The notes under the pieces are model-generated. The model had not been told where the DNA came from, made no database searches, and saw only the letters and a program-made list of their open reading frames with translations. The position numbers were made by a program, and so were the translations under genes. Shown here in pieces: positions 1 through 6,036 of a stretch of DNA of 6,978 bases; the first letter of the stretch is position 1, and each line of letters opens with the position of its first letter. The stretch is from Clostridia bacterium (GTDB lineage: Bacteria > Bacillota > Clostridia > Christensenellales > DTU072), in the NCBI GenBank assembly GCA_028699795.1, contig JAQVTZ010000099.1:1-6978 (forward strand), written 5' to 3'.

Positions 1-1055
1 TTATTTTAGAAAAAAATGACCGCATCGGCAAAAAACTGCTTGCAACCGGCAACGGCAGATGCAATTTGGCAAGCGCGCTTTCTACCAAAAACAGATTTAA
101 TACGGATGCGGTAGAAGAGGTTTTTGCCAGAGTACCTCTCTCACGCGTTTTTCAGTTTTTTGCAGACCTCGGTTTGGTTATCCGCGAAGAGAGCGGAAGA
201 TATTATCCGTATAGCAATCAAGCTTCCAGTGTGCTGAACGCGCTCCGAAAAGGGATAGCCGATATCGGCGCAGAAGTGCGTTGTTCTTCTAAAATATGCA
301 ATATCTATAACAATAAAAACTTTGTTTTGGATACTGAAAGCGGGCTTATTGAAGCCCGAAATGTCGTTTTTGCGACAGGAAGCGAAGCGGGCGGAGGCCA
401 AAACAGTTTGCATTTGTTGCAGGGGTTTGGGCATAAAATCGTACAATCTCGACCCGCGCTTGTACCGCTGCTGACAGACACTTCCTATCTAAAAGGCTTG
501 AGAGGCGTTCGCGCAAGGGTCAAAGCAACAATTTATGCGGATGGTAACGCCGTCAAAACCGTAACGGATGAAATCTTATTTAAAGATAACGGGGTGACGG
601 GTACGGCTGTTTTCGAATTGTCAACAGCGCTCGCAAGACAAAGGTATGCGAAAAAGGTTGTACTGGCTTTGGATTTTGCCCCCGAATATTCGCATTCGGA
701 GCTTGCCGAGCTGTTCAGAGGTAAAATGGGATTAGAGGGGGTTTTCCATAAAGAAATCGCCGCGAACATGATTCGTTATGCGTCTAAACAGGGCAAACAA
801 ACAAATGCGAAAGCCTATGCCGATGCGGCGAAGAATTTGATTATTGAAGTGAAAGGGCCTTCTGCGTTTTCGCTTGCGCAAGTGGCAAGCGGAGGGTTAG
901 AAATTTCGGGGTTTGATTTCACCACGATGGAGTCGAAACTCTGTAAGGGATTGTTTGCCGCGGGCGAAGCGTTGGATGTAGACGGCGATTGCGGCGGATT
1001 TAATCTTATGTGGGCATGGGCAAGCGGAATCCTTGCCGGAGAAAGCGTACAATGA
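1..1055 (+). CDS. HI0933/BaiN-like FAD-binding oxidoreductase, 5' end outside window
   Basis: This is a flavoprotein of the HI0933-like family, also annotated as aminoacetone oxidase-like or BaiN-like; the physiological substrate is not settled for most members. The reading frame is open from base 3, and 350 residues are visible. The first of them read ILEKNDRIGKKLLATGNGRC, the family signature that follows the N-terminal dinucleotide-binding strand. The gene is therefore cut by the window edge, and I infer that roughly 30 residues with the GxGxxG motif are missing. Further family marks, in visible numbering, are TGNGRCN at 15-21, GRYYPYSNQASSV at 65-77, ATGS at 124-127, GEALDVDG at 321-328 and GGFNLMWAW at 331-339. 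The last two close the FAD site. The stop codon overlaps the start of the next flavoprotein gene, so the two are translationally coupled. The protein is probably cytosolic. The family call is firm; the reaction is unknown. Confidence 0.93.
   Translation, partial: ILEKNDRIGKKLLATGNGRCNLASALSTKNRFNTDAVEEVFARVPLSRVFQFFADLGLVIREESGRYYPYSNQASSVLNALRKGIADIGAEVRCSSKICNIYNNKNFVLDTESGLIEARNVVFATGSEAGGGQNSLHLLQGFGHKIVQSRPALVPLLTDTSYLKGLRGVRARVKATIYADGNAVKTVTDEILFKDNGVTGTAVFELSTALARQRYAKKVVLALDFAPEYSHSELAELFRGKMGLEGVFHKEIAANMIRYASKQGKQTNAKAYADAAKNLIIEVKGPSAFSLAQVASGGLEISGFDFTTMESKLCKGLFAAGEALDVDGDCGGFNLMWAWASGILAGESVQ
1038..1054 (+). promoter_or_regulatory. Ribosome binding site and ATGA start/stop overlap
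   Basis: GGAG at 1038-1041 lies 10 bases before the ATG at 1052. That ATG overlaps the TGA stop (1053-1055) of the upstream gene. This decides the start of the second flavoprotein: the in-frame ATG at 1010 would add 14 residues with no family match, whereas 1052 gives MKVRLRDIKAPL, which fits the usual N-terminus of the family. Confidence 0.85.
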
Positions 1056-2629
1056 AAGTTAGATTGAGAGATATCAAAGCGCCCCTAGATGCAGGGCGTG
1101 ACTATCTGCTATCCGTTGCCGCAGACAGACTTGGTATCTCCGAAGCAGATATAAAGGATATTAACATAATAGGAGAGGCAATCGACGCGCGCAAAAAAAA
1201 CAATATTATAAAAGTGTATGCGCTTGCAGTCGAAACGCCTTTTGATGTATCCGAGAAAGGATTGGAGGAATACTTTCCGCCCCAAAGGCTTCTTGCCGAT
1301 TTGAACCTGTCTCCCAAAAAGACAGATAAAAAAATTTTTGTAGTAGGAAGCGGCCCTGCAGGCCTCTTTTGCGCGCTCACGCTATCTCGTTTGGGTATCA
1401 AATGCGTCGTGCTGGAGCGGGGATATGAGGTGGAACGAAGAGATGCCGAGGTGGATAAACTCAAGAAATTCGGGGTGTTGAATCCTTCTTGCAATGTCCA
1501 ATTCGGCGAGGGCGGCGCGGGCACCTACTCGGACGGCAAGCTGAATACGGGGACACGTGACAGCTTAATCGCTATGGTGTTGGGAGAGTTTGCCGAGCGC
1601 GGCGCGCCTCCCGAAATAGAAAGATTGTCCAAACCGCATATTGGCACTGATTATTTAAAAAAAGTAGTTAAGGCAATGCGAAACGATATTGTTTCATATG
1701 GCTCCGAAGTGCGGTTCGACAGCAAGCTGACAGACTTGGTCTCGAAAAACGATAGGATTGGCGCGATAGAAATACAAGGCGCGACATCTTACCGTGAGCC
1801 CTGCGACATCCTTGTGCTTGCCACGGGGCACAGCGCGCGGGACACTTTCGAAATGCTGAAGTTGCGCGGAGTTGCCATGCAACCCAAACCGTTTTCAATG
1901 GGGGTGCGCATCGAACATTTGCAAAGTAAGGTAGATATTGCCCAATATGGTGGTAAAAATCCGCTTTTGCCGCCTGCCGATTACAAGCACAGCTACAAAC
2001 TTGATAACGGCAGAGGCGTGTATACATTTTGTATGTGTCCGGGTGGAGAGGTTGTTTGCGCGGCTTCCGAACAAGAAATGCTTGCGACAAACGGCATGAG
2101 CGAGTTTGCGAGAGACAAGCGCAACGCAAACAGCGCGCTGCTGGTGAGCGTGACGCCTGCCGATTTTGGTAACGACCCGCTTGCGGGAATTGCGTTTCAG
2201 AGAAAATACGAGCGGCTTGCCTATCTTGCGGGCAGAGGCGGGTATAAGGCTCCTGTTCAAAGGGTGGATGATTTTATACGGGGCAAAATCTCTGCAAGTT
2301 TTGGGGAGGTGAAACCGAGCTTTTTGCCGGGGACTGCATTTGCAGATCTAAGAGAATGTTTGCCTTGCTTCGTTACGGAAGGCATACGGACGGGTATCTC
2401 CGTCTTCGGCAAGAAGATGCGCGGCTTTGATGCGGGAGGCAGTCTGCTTACGGGCATAGAAACGCGTTCGTCCTCACCGGTAAGAATATTGAGAGACACG
2501 GGACATGAAAGCTCGTTAAAAGGTGTTTACCCGTGCGGCGAAGGCGCGGGATACGCAGGCGGAATCACTTCGTCTGCGGTAGACGGCATCAAAACCGCGC
2601 TCAAAATTTATGAAACATTATCATCCTAA
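1052..2629 (+). CDS. COG2509-type FAD-dependent dehydrogenase
   Basis: This is an uncharacterised FAD-dependent dehydrogenase of 525 residues, the normal size for the family. An N-terminal domain (about 1-65) carries the family's AIDARKK stretch at 43-49. A Rossmann FAD-binding motif follows, VVGSGPAG at 97-104, with the acidic residue that would bind the adenosine ribose at E122 in LERG. The hallmark FGEGGAGTYSDGKLNTG is at 151-167. A second nucleotide-contact motif, LATGHS, is at 256-261, and the C-terminal FAD-closing motif GVYPCGEGAGYAGGI is at 491-505. The protein has no membrane segment or signal peptide and should be cytosolic. It overlaps the preceding flavoprotein gene by 4 bases, so the two products are probably made in similar amounts. 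Substrate and electron acceptor are not known for this family, and nothing here resolves them. The family call is very secure. Confidence 0.95.
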   Translation: MKVRLRDIKAPLDAGRDYLLSVAADRLGISEADIKDINIIGEAIDARKKNNIIKVYALAVETPFDVSEKGLEEYFPPQRLLADLNLSPKKTDKKIFVVGSGPAGLFCALTLSRLGIKCVVLERGYEVERRDAEVDKLKKFGVLNPSCNVQFGEGGAGTYSDGKLNTGTRDSLIAMVLGEFAERGAPPEIERLSKPHIGTDYLKKVVKAMRNDIVSYGSEVRFDSKLTDLVSKNDRIGAIEIQGATSYREPCDILVLATGHSARDTFEMLKLRGVAMQPKPFSMGVRIEHLQSKVDIAQYGGKNPLLPPADYKHSYKLDNGRGVYTFCMCPGGEVVCAASEQEMLATNGMSEFARDKRNANSALLVSVTPADFGNDPLAGIAFQRKYERLAYLAGRGGYKAPVQRVDDFIRGKISASFGEVKPSFLPGTAFADLRECLPCFVTEGIRTGISVFGKKMRGFDAGGSLLTGIETRSSSPVRILRDTGHESSLKGVYPCGEGAGYAGGITSSAVDGIKTALKIYETLSS

Positions 2630-2638
2630 GACAAAATT

Positions 2639-2673
2639 GGAAATCTTTTGAACTTCAAAATATCGAGATTTCC
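2639..2673. repeat. Nested inverted repeat between flavoprotein and peptidase genes
   Basis: GGAAATCT at 2639-2646 is exactly complementary to AGATTTCC at 2666-2673. Between them TTTTGAA (2646-2652) and TTCAAAA (2654-2660) form a second perfect palindrome around C2653. In RNA this could give a stacked AT-rich hairpin. There is no T-run after it, so it does not look like an intrinsic terminator. It sits 8 bases before the AAAGGAGG ribosome binding site of the peptidase gene and could be an operator, an RNA processing or stability element, or chance. Confidence 0.5.
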
Positions 2674-2693
2674 TATCAACAAAGGAGGTTGTT

Positions 2694-4136
2694 ATGTGGT
2701 GGATAGCACCTGCAATCGCGGGATTACTTATTGCGGCGTTTGTCGCGGTTATCGTGGGCAGAGCGCTTGCTTTTAATCCGAAAGCGGTCAGCGCGCCCGT
2801 GCCCGAAAAAGTTGATTTTGACAAGCAAATAGCGGTAGAAAATTTTTGTGAACTTATTCAATTCAAAACCGTATCTTATTTTGACAAGGTAAAAGAAGAC
2901 AGGACGGAATTCGATAAGTTAACCGAGCGAATTAAAACAATGTTTCCTTTGGTGCACGCGAAGTGCGAGCTAACACGGCACGGCGACAAGGGGTTGCTCT
3001 ATAAACTCAAAGGCGAAAAGAGAGGGCCTTGCACCGTGCTGATGGCGCATTACGATGTTGTGCCAGCAGAAGAGGATGCATGGGAAAAGCCTGCTTTCGG
3101 CGGAGTGGTGGAAGACGGGATTATATGGGGAAGAGGTACTTTGGATACCAAATGCACCTTTTTCGGTATCCTACAAGCCGCAGAAACCTTGCTTTCCAAA
3201 GAGTATCAGCCAAGGCACGACTTATATTTTTCATTTGCGGGTGACGAAGAAGTGACAGGCGACAGCACGCCTTCTATTGTTCAGTATTTCAAAAAGAACA
3301 ATGTAGAGATCGGACTTGTAGTAGACGAGGGCGGCGCCGTTGTAGAAAATGTATTCCCCGGCGTCAAAAAGTCCTGCGCGCTTATCGGCACGGCCGAAAA
3401 AGGGATTATGGATTTGCATTTCGAAATGAAATCCAAAGGTGGACACGCCTCGACCCCTCCGGCGCATACAATTGTGGGGGAGCTAGCGAAAGCGGTTACC
3501 GCAGTAGAGAAGATTCCGCCCAAAGCAAGACTGACGCCTGCTACCAAAGAAATGTTCGATACGCTGGGCCGTCATTCCAATTTTGGCATCAAACTTTTGC
3601 TTGCCAATCTTTGGTGTTTTAAGCCTTTATTCGGTCTTGCCGCCCGTATGATTGGCGGTGAAATGAACGCTCTTATGCGTACGACTTACGCTTTTACGGC
3701 CATGAAAGGAAGCGATGCCGCCAATGTTTTGCCGCCAAAAGCCGAAGTAGTCGCGAATATAAGGATTATTTCGGGCGAAACTTACGACGGTGTGATAAAC
3801 AGAGTCAAAAATATCATTAAAAACGATGCAATAAGGCTGTATCCCACAGAAGAGTTGAATCCTTCTCCCACCAGCACAACTTCGGGGGAGGGCTATGCTA
3901 CACTTACAGAAACAATACGGGAGTGTTGGCAGGGCGTAATAGTTTCACCTTATCTGATGATTGCAAGCTCGGACGCAAAGCATTATTCGCTGATTTCGGA
4001 TAAGGTTTATCGGTTTTCGCCTATGGCGCTCAGCAAAGAAGAGCGCGCCATGATACACGGTCACAACGAACGCATACCAGTTGATAAGCTGCACGGTGTT
4101 GTAAAATTCTATATGAGACTAATATTAAAGAGGTAA
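2694..4136 (+). CDS. Membrane-anchored M20 metallopeptidase (PM20D1/carboxypeptidase S type)
   Basis: This is a di-zinc M20-family hydrolase of 480 residues, expected to cut peptides or N-acyl amino acids. The ATG follows AAAGGAGG (2681-2688) by 5 bases. Residues 3-22 form one hydrophobic segment. The metal and catalytic residues are all visible by motif: H119 and D121 in MAHYDVVP, D151 in WGRGTLDTK, catalytic E185 and ligand E186 in AGDEEVTG, D211 in VVDEGG, and H455 in HGHNERI. The lid domain starts near 235 with GGHAST at 249-254 and includes NVLPPKAEVVANIRI at 344-358. The late SSDAKHY and YRFSPM stretches (425-444) point to the PM20D1/CPS branch rather than DapE or ArgE. No basic residue precedes the hydrophobic segment, while R23 and K30 follow it, so the side of the membrane is uncertain. 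The S-component gene follows after 4 bases. Confidence 0.93.
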   Translation: MWWIAPAIAGLLIAAFVAVIVGRALAFNPKAVSAPVPEKVDFDKQIAVENFCELIQFKTVSYFDKVKEDRTEFDKLTERIKTMFPLVHAKCELTRHGDKGLLYKLKGEKRGPCTVLMAHYDVVPAEEDAWEKPAFGGVVEDGIIWGRGTLDTKCTFFGILQAAETLLSKEYQPRHDLYFSFAGDEEVTGDSTPSIVQYFKKNNVEIGLVVDEGGAVVENVFPGVKKSCALIGTAEKGIMDLHFEMKSKGGHASTPPAHTIVGELAKAVTAVEKIPPKARLTPATKEMFDTLGRHSNFGIKLLLANLWCFKPLFGLAARMIGGEMNALMRTTYAFTAMKGSDAANVLPPKAEVVANIRIISGETYDGVINRVKNIIKNDAIRLYPTEELNPSPTSTTSGEGYATLTETIRECWQGVIVSPYLMIASSDAKHYSLISDKVYRFSPMALSKEERAMIHGHNERIPVDKLHGVVKFYMRLILKR

Positions 4137-4143
4137 GAAATTG
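4127..4143 (+). promoter_or_regulatory. Ribosome binding site deciding a TTG start
   Basis: AAAGAGG at 4127-4133 lies inside the last codons of the peptidase gene and 7 bases before TTG 4141. The next in-frame ATG is at 4165, 31 bases from the site, which is too far. The TTG is therefore the likely start of the S-component gene. It is a weak start codon and may keep expression low relative to the peptidase. Confidence 0.75.
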
Positions 4144-4629
4144 AAAATTCTCGATATAACAAAAATGGGAATATCCGCAAGTTTGATTTTTTTGGCAACA
4201 TCATTTATTAAAATTCCCATCGCAATCGGGTATATTCATGCTGGGGACATCCTTATTATGGTTTCCTGCTATTTTATGAAACCGAAGTATGCCGCAATCG
4301 CTTCCGGCATCGGCAGTATGCTTGCCGATCTTTTAGCGGGATATGTCATCTATATGCCGGTGACTCTCGTGGTCAAAGCAGTGATGGCGCTTATCGCAGG
4401 TACGATTGTTTACAAAAAGACAGATTTGTATCGTTTGGTTACGGGTTACATTTTGGCAGGTTTGTTTATGATAGGCGGATATCTCGTTTTTGAAGGGTTT
4501 TATTACGGCTGGGCGCCTGCAATCGCCAATATTCCATTCGCCCTCATCCAACCTGCTGTTGGTATCGCGGTTGCCGTACCGATGGTACTCTTGTTCAAAA
4601 GAATACCGTCTTTAAATAGATATCGATAG
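4141..4629 (+). CDS. ECF transporter S component, substrate unknown
   Basis: This looks like the substrate-binding membrane subunit of an energy-coupling-factor vitamin transporter, the small S component that docks on a shared EcfA/EcfA'/EcfT module. At 162 residues it has a typical size and about six hydrophobic segments: roughly 10-27, 33-45, 49-68, 70-90, 98-117 and 128-152. The stretch GYIHAGD at 30-36, followed by GIGSMLADLLAGY (56-68) and PVTLVVKAVMALIAG (73-87), matches the pattern of the PF07155-like S components. No energising subunits are in the window, which is normal for group II ECF systems where they are encoded elsewhere. The gene follows the peptidase by 4 bases and begins with TTG. 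No riboswitch precedes it, so the substrate cannot be read from regulation; riboflavin, pyrimidine-type and other vitamin substrates all occur among relatives. Confidence 0.82.
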   Translation: MKILDITKMGISASLIFLATSFIKIPIAIGYIHAGDILIMVSCYFMKPKYAAIASGIGSMLADLLAGYVIYMPVTLVVKAVMALIAGTIVYKKTDLYRLVTGYILAGLFMIGGYLVFEGFYYGWAPAIANIPFALIQPAVGIAVAVPMVLLFKRIPSLNRYR

Positions 4630-4656
4630 AAGAACAATTACATTAAAATCATAAAT

Positions 4657-4686
4657 AAAGGGCTGTCTCAAATGAGATAGCCCTTT
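4657..4686. terminator. Hairpin terminator between convergent genes
   Basis: AAAGGGCTGTCTC (4657-4669) pairs with GAGATAGCCCTTT (4674-4686) around the loop AAAT, giving a 13-pair stem with one G-U pair. On the - strand the stem is followed by TTTATTTATGATTTT, a fair tail for the SIS gene. On the + strand only TTT follows before GTAAATAC, so termination of the ECF gene is likely weaker. A tiny second hairpin lies beside it: AATAC 4690-4694, GTATT 4699-4703, with the same AAAT loop. Confidence 0.82.
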
Positions 4687-4704
4687 GTAAATACAAATGT
4701 ATTG

Positions 4705-5739
4705 TCATTTAGTAATGGTAACCTTTTTCATGTTGCGGGGTGTGTCGGGGTTGATCCCCAAACTTTCCGCCATATACGCAACAAAAAGCTCGATTGCCAA
4801 AGTATACAAAAACGGTGTTTCCATGCCGCGGCAGAAAGGCATACGGAAGGTTGCATGCGATATATCTTCGACTTCTTTGATGTCTGTAAAAGCGGTAATT
4901 GAGGCACCCAAAATAGATAGTCTGGTTGCCATATTGATAAATTCTTGTGAGAACTCTGAGCTGGGGGCAAGAAGTAATATCGGGGTGTTTTCTTCTACCA
5001 AAGAAAGGGGCCCGTGCATAAACTCACAAGTAGAGAAGGGGCGGGAGAAGCGGTAGCAACTTTCCATCATTTTTAAGGACAGTTCGCCCGATACGCTTTG
5101 CAGCATGCCGCGCGACAGGATGACAAAATTGTTAAGGGATTTTGTTTTTTCGGCAAACAAGCGCAATTCTTCTTGGTTGTTAAGGATAAACTTATGCAAT
5201 AAAGGAGGAAGTTCACTCACATTCATTTTGGCGGGAGAGTTGCTTAAGCAGTTGGCCAGCATATACATTGCCGTAAGCTGGGCGATAAAGGTTTTGGTGG
5301 CGGCGACGCTGCGCTCTTCGCCCGCGGTAAGAAAAATATGAAAATCACATAGTTTTGCGAGGGGAGAATCGGGGTTGTTGGTTACGCCCACCGTAAGTGC
5401 GCCTGTCTGTTTTGCGCTTTCGACCACCATAAGCGTGTCTATGGACATTCCGCTTTGCGAGATAGCCAACACCATATTTTCGCTTAAGTTAACATGAGAG
5501 CCGTAAACCGTTGTGATAGACGGGCTGAATTTGGATACCATAATCCCGCCTATTACCTCGACAACATATTTAAAGTAAGTCGCTGCGTTATCGCTTGTAC
5601 CGCGTGCAACTGTTGTAATATTGGTAATCCCGCGGCGCTTAAATTCTTTGGCAATATTGAATATCACTTGTTTATTGTTTGTCACGACTTCTCTGACGAC
5701 ATCGGGAGCCGATAAAAACTCGTTAAGCATGATGGACAT
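4705..5739 (-). CDS. SIS-domain sugar-phosphate deaminase/isomerase (GlmS isomerase-like, no glutaminase)
   Basis: This double-SIS-domain enzyme of 344 residues probably acts on an amino-sugar phosphate or glycated-amine phosphate in the cytosol. SIS1 covers about 40-160, with ARGTSD at 45-50, AISQSG at 92-97 and AGEERSVAATKT at 139-150. SIS2 covers about 200-320. Aligning by eye with E. coli GlmS, every active-site residue is present at matching spacing: E219, K223 and E226 (for E481, K485, E488), H242 in MHGP (for H504), and K339 five residues before the C-terminus (for K603). The N-terminal glutaminase domain is absent, so it cannot use glutamine as GlmS does. This fits NagB-II-type glucosamine-6-phosphate deaminases or FrlB-like deglycases. 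The usual Glu after SQSG is Met98. The ATG at 5739 is chosen because AGGAGA (5751-5746) lies 6 bases before it; the GTG at 5754 would place that site inside the gene. Confidence 0.92.
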   Translation of the reverse strand: MSIMLNEFLSAPDVVREVVTNNKQVIFNIAKEFKRRGITNITTVARGTSDNAATYFKYVVEVIGGIMVSKFSPSITTVYGSHVNLSENMVLAISQSGMSIDTLMVVESAKQTGALTVGVTNNPDSPLAKLCDFHIFLTAGEERSVAATKTFIAQLTAMYMLANCLSNSPAKMNVSELPPLLHKFILNNQEELRLFAEKTKSLNNFVILSRGMLQSVSGELSLKMMESCYRFSRPFSTCEFMHGPLSLVEENTPILLLAPSSEFSQEFINMATRLSILGASITAFTDIKEVEDISHATFRMPFCRGMETPFLYTLAIELFVAYMAESLGINPDTPRNMKKVTITK

Positions 5740-5745
5740 TGCAGT

Positions 5746-5751
5746 TCTCCT
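5746..5751 (-). promoter_or_regulatory. Ribosome binding site of the SIS gene
   Basis: Read on the - strand, AGGAGA occupies 5751-5746, with 6 bases to the ATG at 5739. This favours 5739 over the in-frame GTG at 5754 and the ATG at 5730. Confidence 0.82.
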
Positions 5752-5768
5752 CACAATAGATTACCCTC

Positions 5769-5797
5769 ATTATATTATATTATCGGCACTTTGTAAA
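5769..5797 (-). promoter_or_regulatory. Sigma-A-type promoter of the SIS gene
   Basis: On the - strand, TTTACA (5797-5792) is separated by 17 bases from a perfect TATAAT (5774-5769). Transcription would start near 5762, giving a short leader of about 23 bases before the ATG. A second TATAAT sits at 5779-5774, sharing one base with the first, but its spacing from the -35 is only 12 bases, so the downstream one is the better match. Confidence 0.8.
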
Positions 5798-5837
5798 ACG
5801 AATTGGCCCATTAGAAAACTCTATTTTTGTGAAATAA

Positions 5838-5858
5838 TGCCAACAAATTTCCTTGGCA
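5838..5858. repeat. Inverted repeat TGCCAA-N9-TTGGCA, candidate operator
   Basis: TGCCAA (5838-5843) and TTGGCA (5853-5858) are perfect inverted copies with starts 15 bases apart. The element lies between the two divergent promoters, about 40 bases upstream of the SIS -35 and 65 upstream of the first isomerase -35. No gene covers it. A dimeric regulator site is one reading; chance cannot be excluded for a 6-base arm. Confidence 0.4.
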
Positions 5859-5886
5859 AGAAGAAAAATCGAACTAAAAATAAACA

Positions 5887-5920
5887 AAAACTGCACAGTT
5901 TTCTTTTTTGTGAAAAGAAA
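5887..5920. repeat. Two overlapping AT-rich inverted repeats upstream of a promoter
   Basis: AAAACTG-CA-CAGTTTT (5887-5902) is a perfect 16-base palindrome. It shares three bases with a second perfect inverted repeat, TTTCTTTT (5900-5907) and AAAAGAAA (5913-5920) around TTGTG. They end 2 bases before the TTGACA -35 of the isomerase gene. They could be regulator sites or a curved AT-rich upstream element. As RNA the two hairpins would exclude each other, but no transcript is expected to cross them except read-through. Confidence 0.45.
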
Positions 5921-5922
5921 TT

Positions 5923-5952
5923 TTGACAACTCCTGACAATTCTAATTATAAA
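5923..5952 (+). promoter_or_regulatory. Upstream promoter (P1) of the TIM-barrel gene
   Basis: A perfect TTGACA -35 at 5923-5928 and TATAAA at 5947-5952 are separated by 18 bases, a good sigma-A match. Within it TGACAA occurs at 5924-5929 and again at 5934-5939, exactly 10 bases apart. Confidence 0.65.
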
Positions 5953-5965
5953 ATACATTACAGTA

Positions 5966-5994
5966 TTGAAAAAGAAGTGCATTTATGTTAAAAT
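5966..5994 (+). promoter_or_regulatory. Downstream promoter (P2) of the TIM-barrel gene, extended -10
   Basis: TTGAAA (5966-5971), a 17-base spacer, and TAAAAT (5989-5994) preceded by TGT (5986-5988) give an extended -10 promoter. Transcription would start near 6001 and leave a leader of about 36 bases that begins just before the inverted repeat at 6005-6020. Confidence 0.7.
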
Positions 5995-6004
5995 AGCCAT
6001 AAAA

Positions 6005-6020
6005 ATAGGGCTTACCCTAT
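6005..6020. promoter_or_regulatory. Inverted repeat at the predicted transcription start, candidate operator or leader hairpin
   Basis: ATAGGG (6005-6010) and CCCTAT (6015-6020) are perfect inverted copies around CTTA. The element covers about +5 to +20 from P2 and ends 7 bases before the GGAGA ribosome binding site at 6028-6032. It could act as a repressor site downstream of the promoter or as a small 5' hairpin in the mRNA. Confidence 0.5.
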
Positions 6021-6036
6021 AGAGTACGGAGAATCT

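Noticed and set aside
1010..1051. ATG at 1010 as the start of the COG2509 gene
   Set aside because: The added 14 residues lie over the conserved end of the upstream gene, match no family N-terminus, and lack a ribosome binding site; ATG 1052 has one.
1668..2260. Long - strand frames inside the COG2509 gene
   Set aside because: They are antisense to conserved coding sequence, rich in Cys, Arg and His as expected for shadow frames, and show no recognisable domain.
2637..2675. Promoter for the M20 gene in the 64-base gap
   Set aside because: TTGGAA and TTGAAC exist, but no acceptable -10 hexamer occurs at 16-18 bases from either.
4130..4140. Vitamin riboswitch before the ECF S component
   Set aside because: Only 4 bases separate it from the peptidase gene, leaving no room for an aptamer.
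4697..5056. + strand frame opposite the SIS gene
   Set aside because: It is antisense to the conserved SIS2 domain and has no family resemblance.
5740..5754. GTG at 5754 as the start of the SIS gene
   Set aside because: The AGGAGA ribosome binding site falls inside this extension, right before ATG 5739.
5887..5909. AAAACTGCACAGTTTT followed by CTTTTTT as an intrinsic terminator
   Set aside because: The stem is AT-rich with at most 6 pairs, and no + strand gene ends upstream of it, so a regulatory palindrome is more likely.
5621..5926. + strand frame crossing from the SIS gene into the intergenic region
   Set aside because: Its first half is antisense to the SIS gene and its second half is low-complexity Lys/Asn/Phe from AT-rich promoter DNA.
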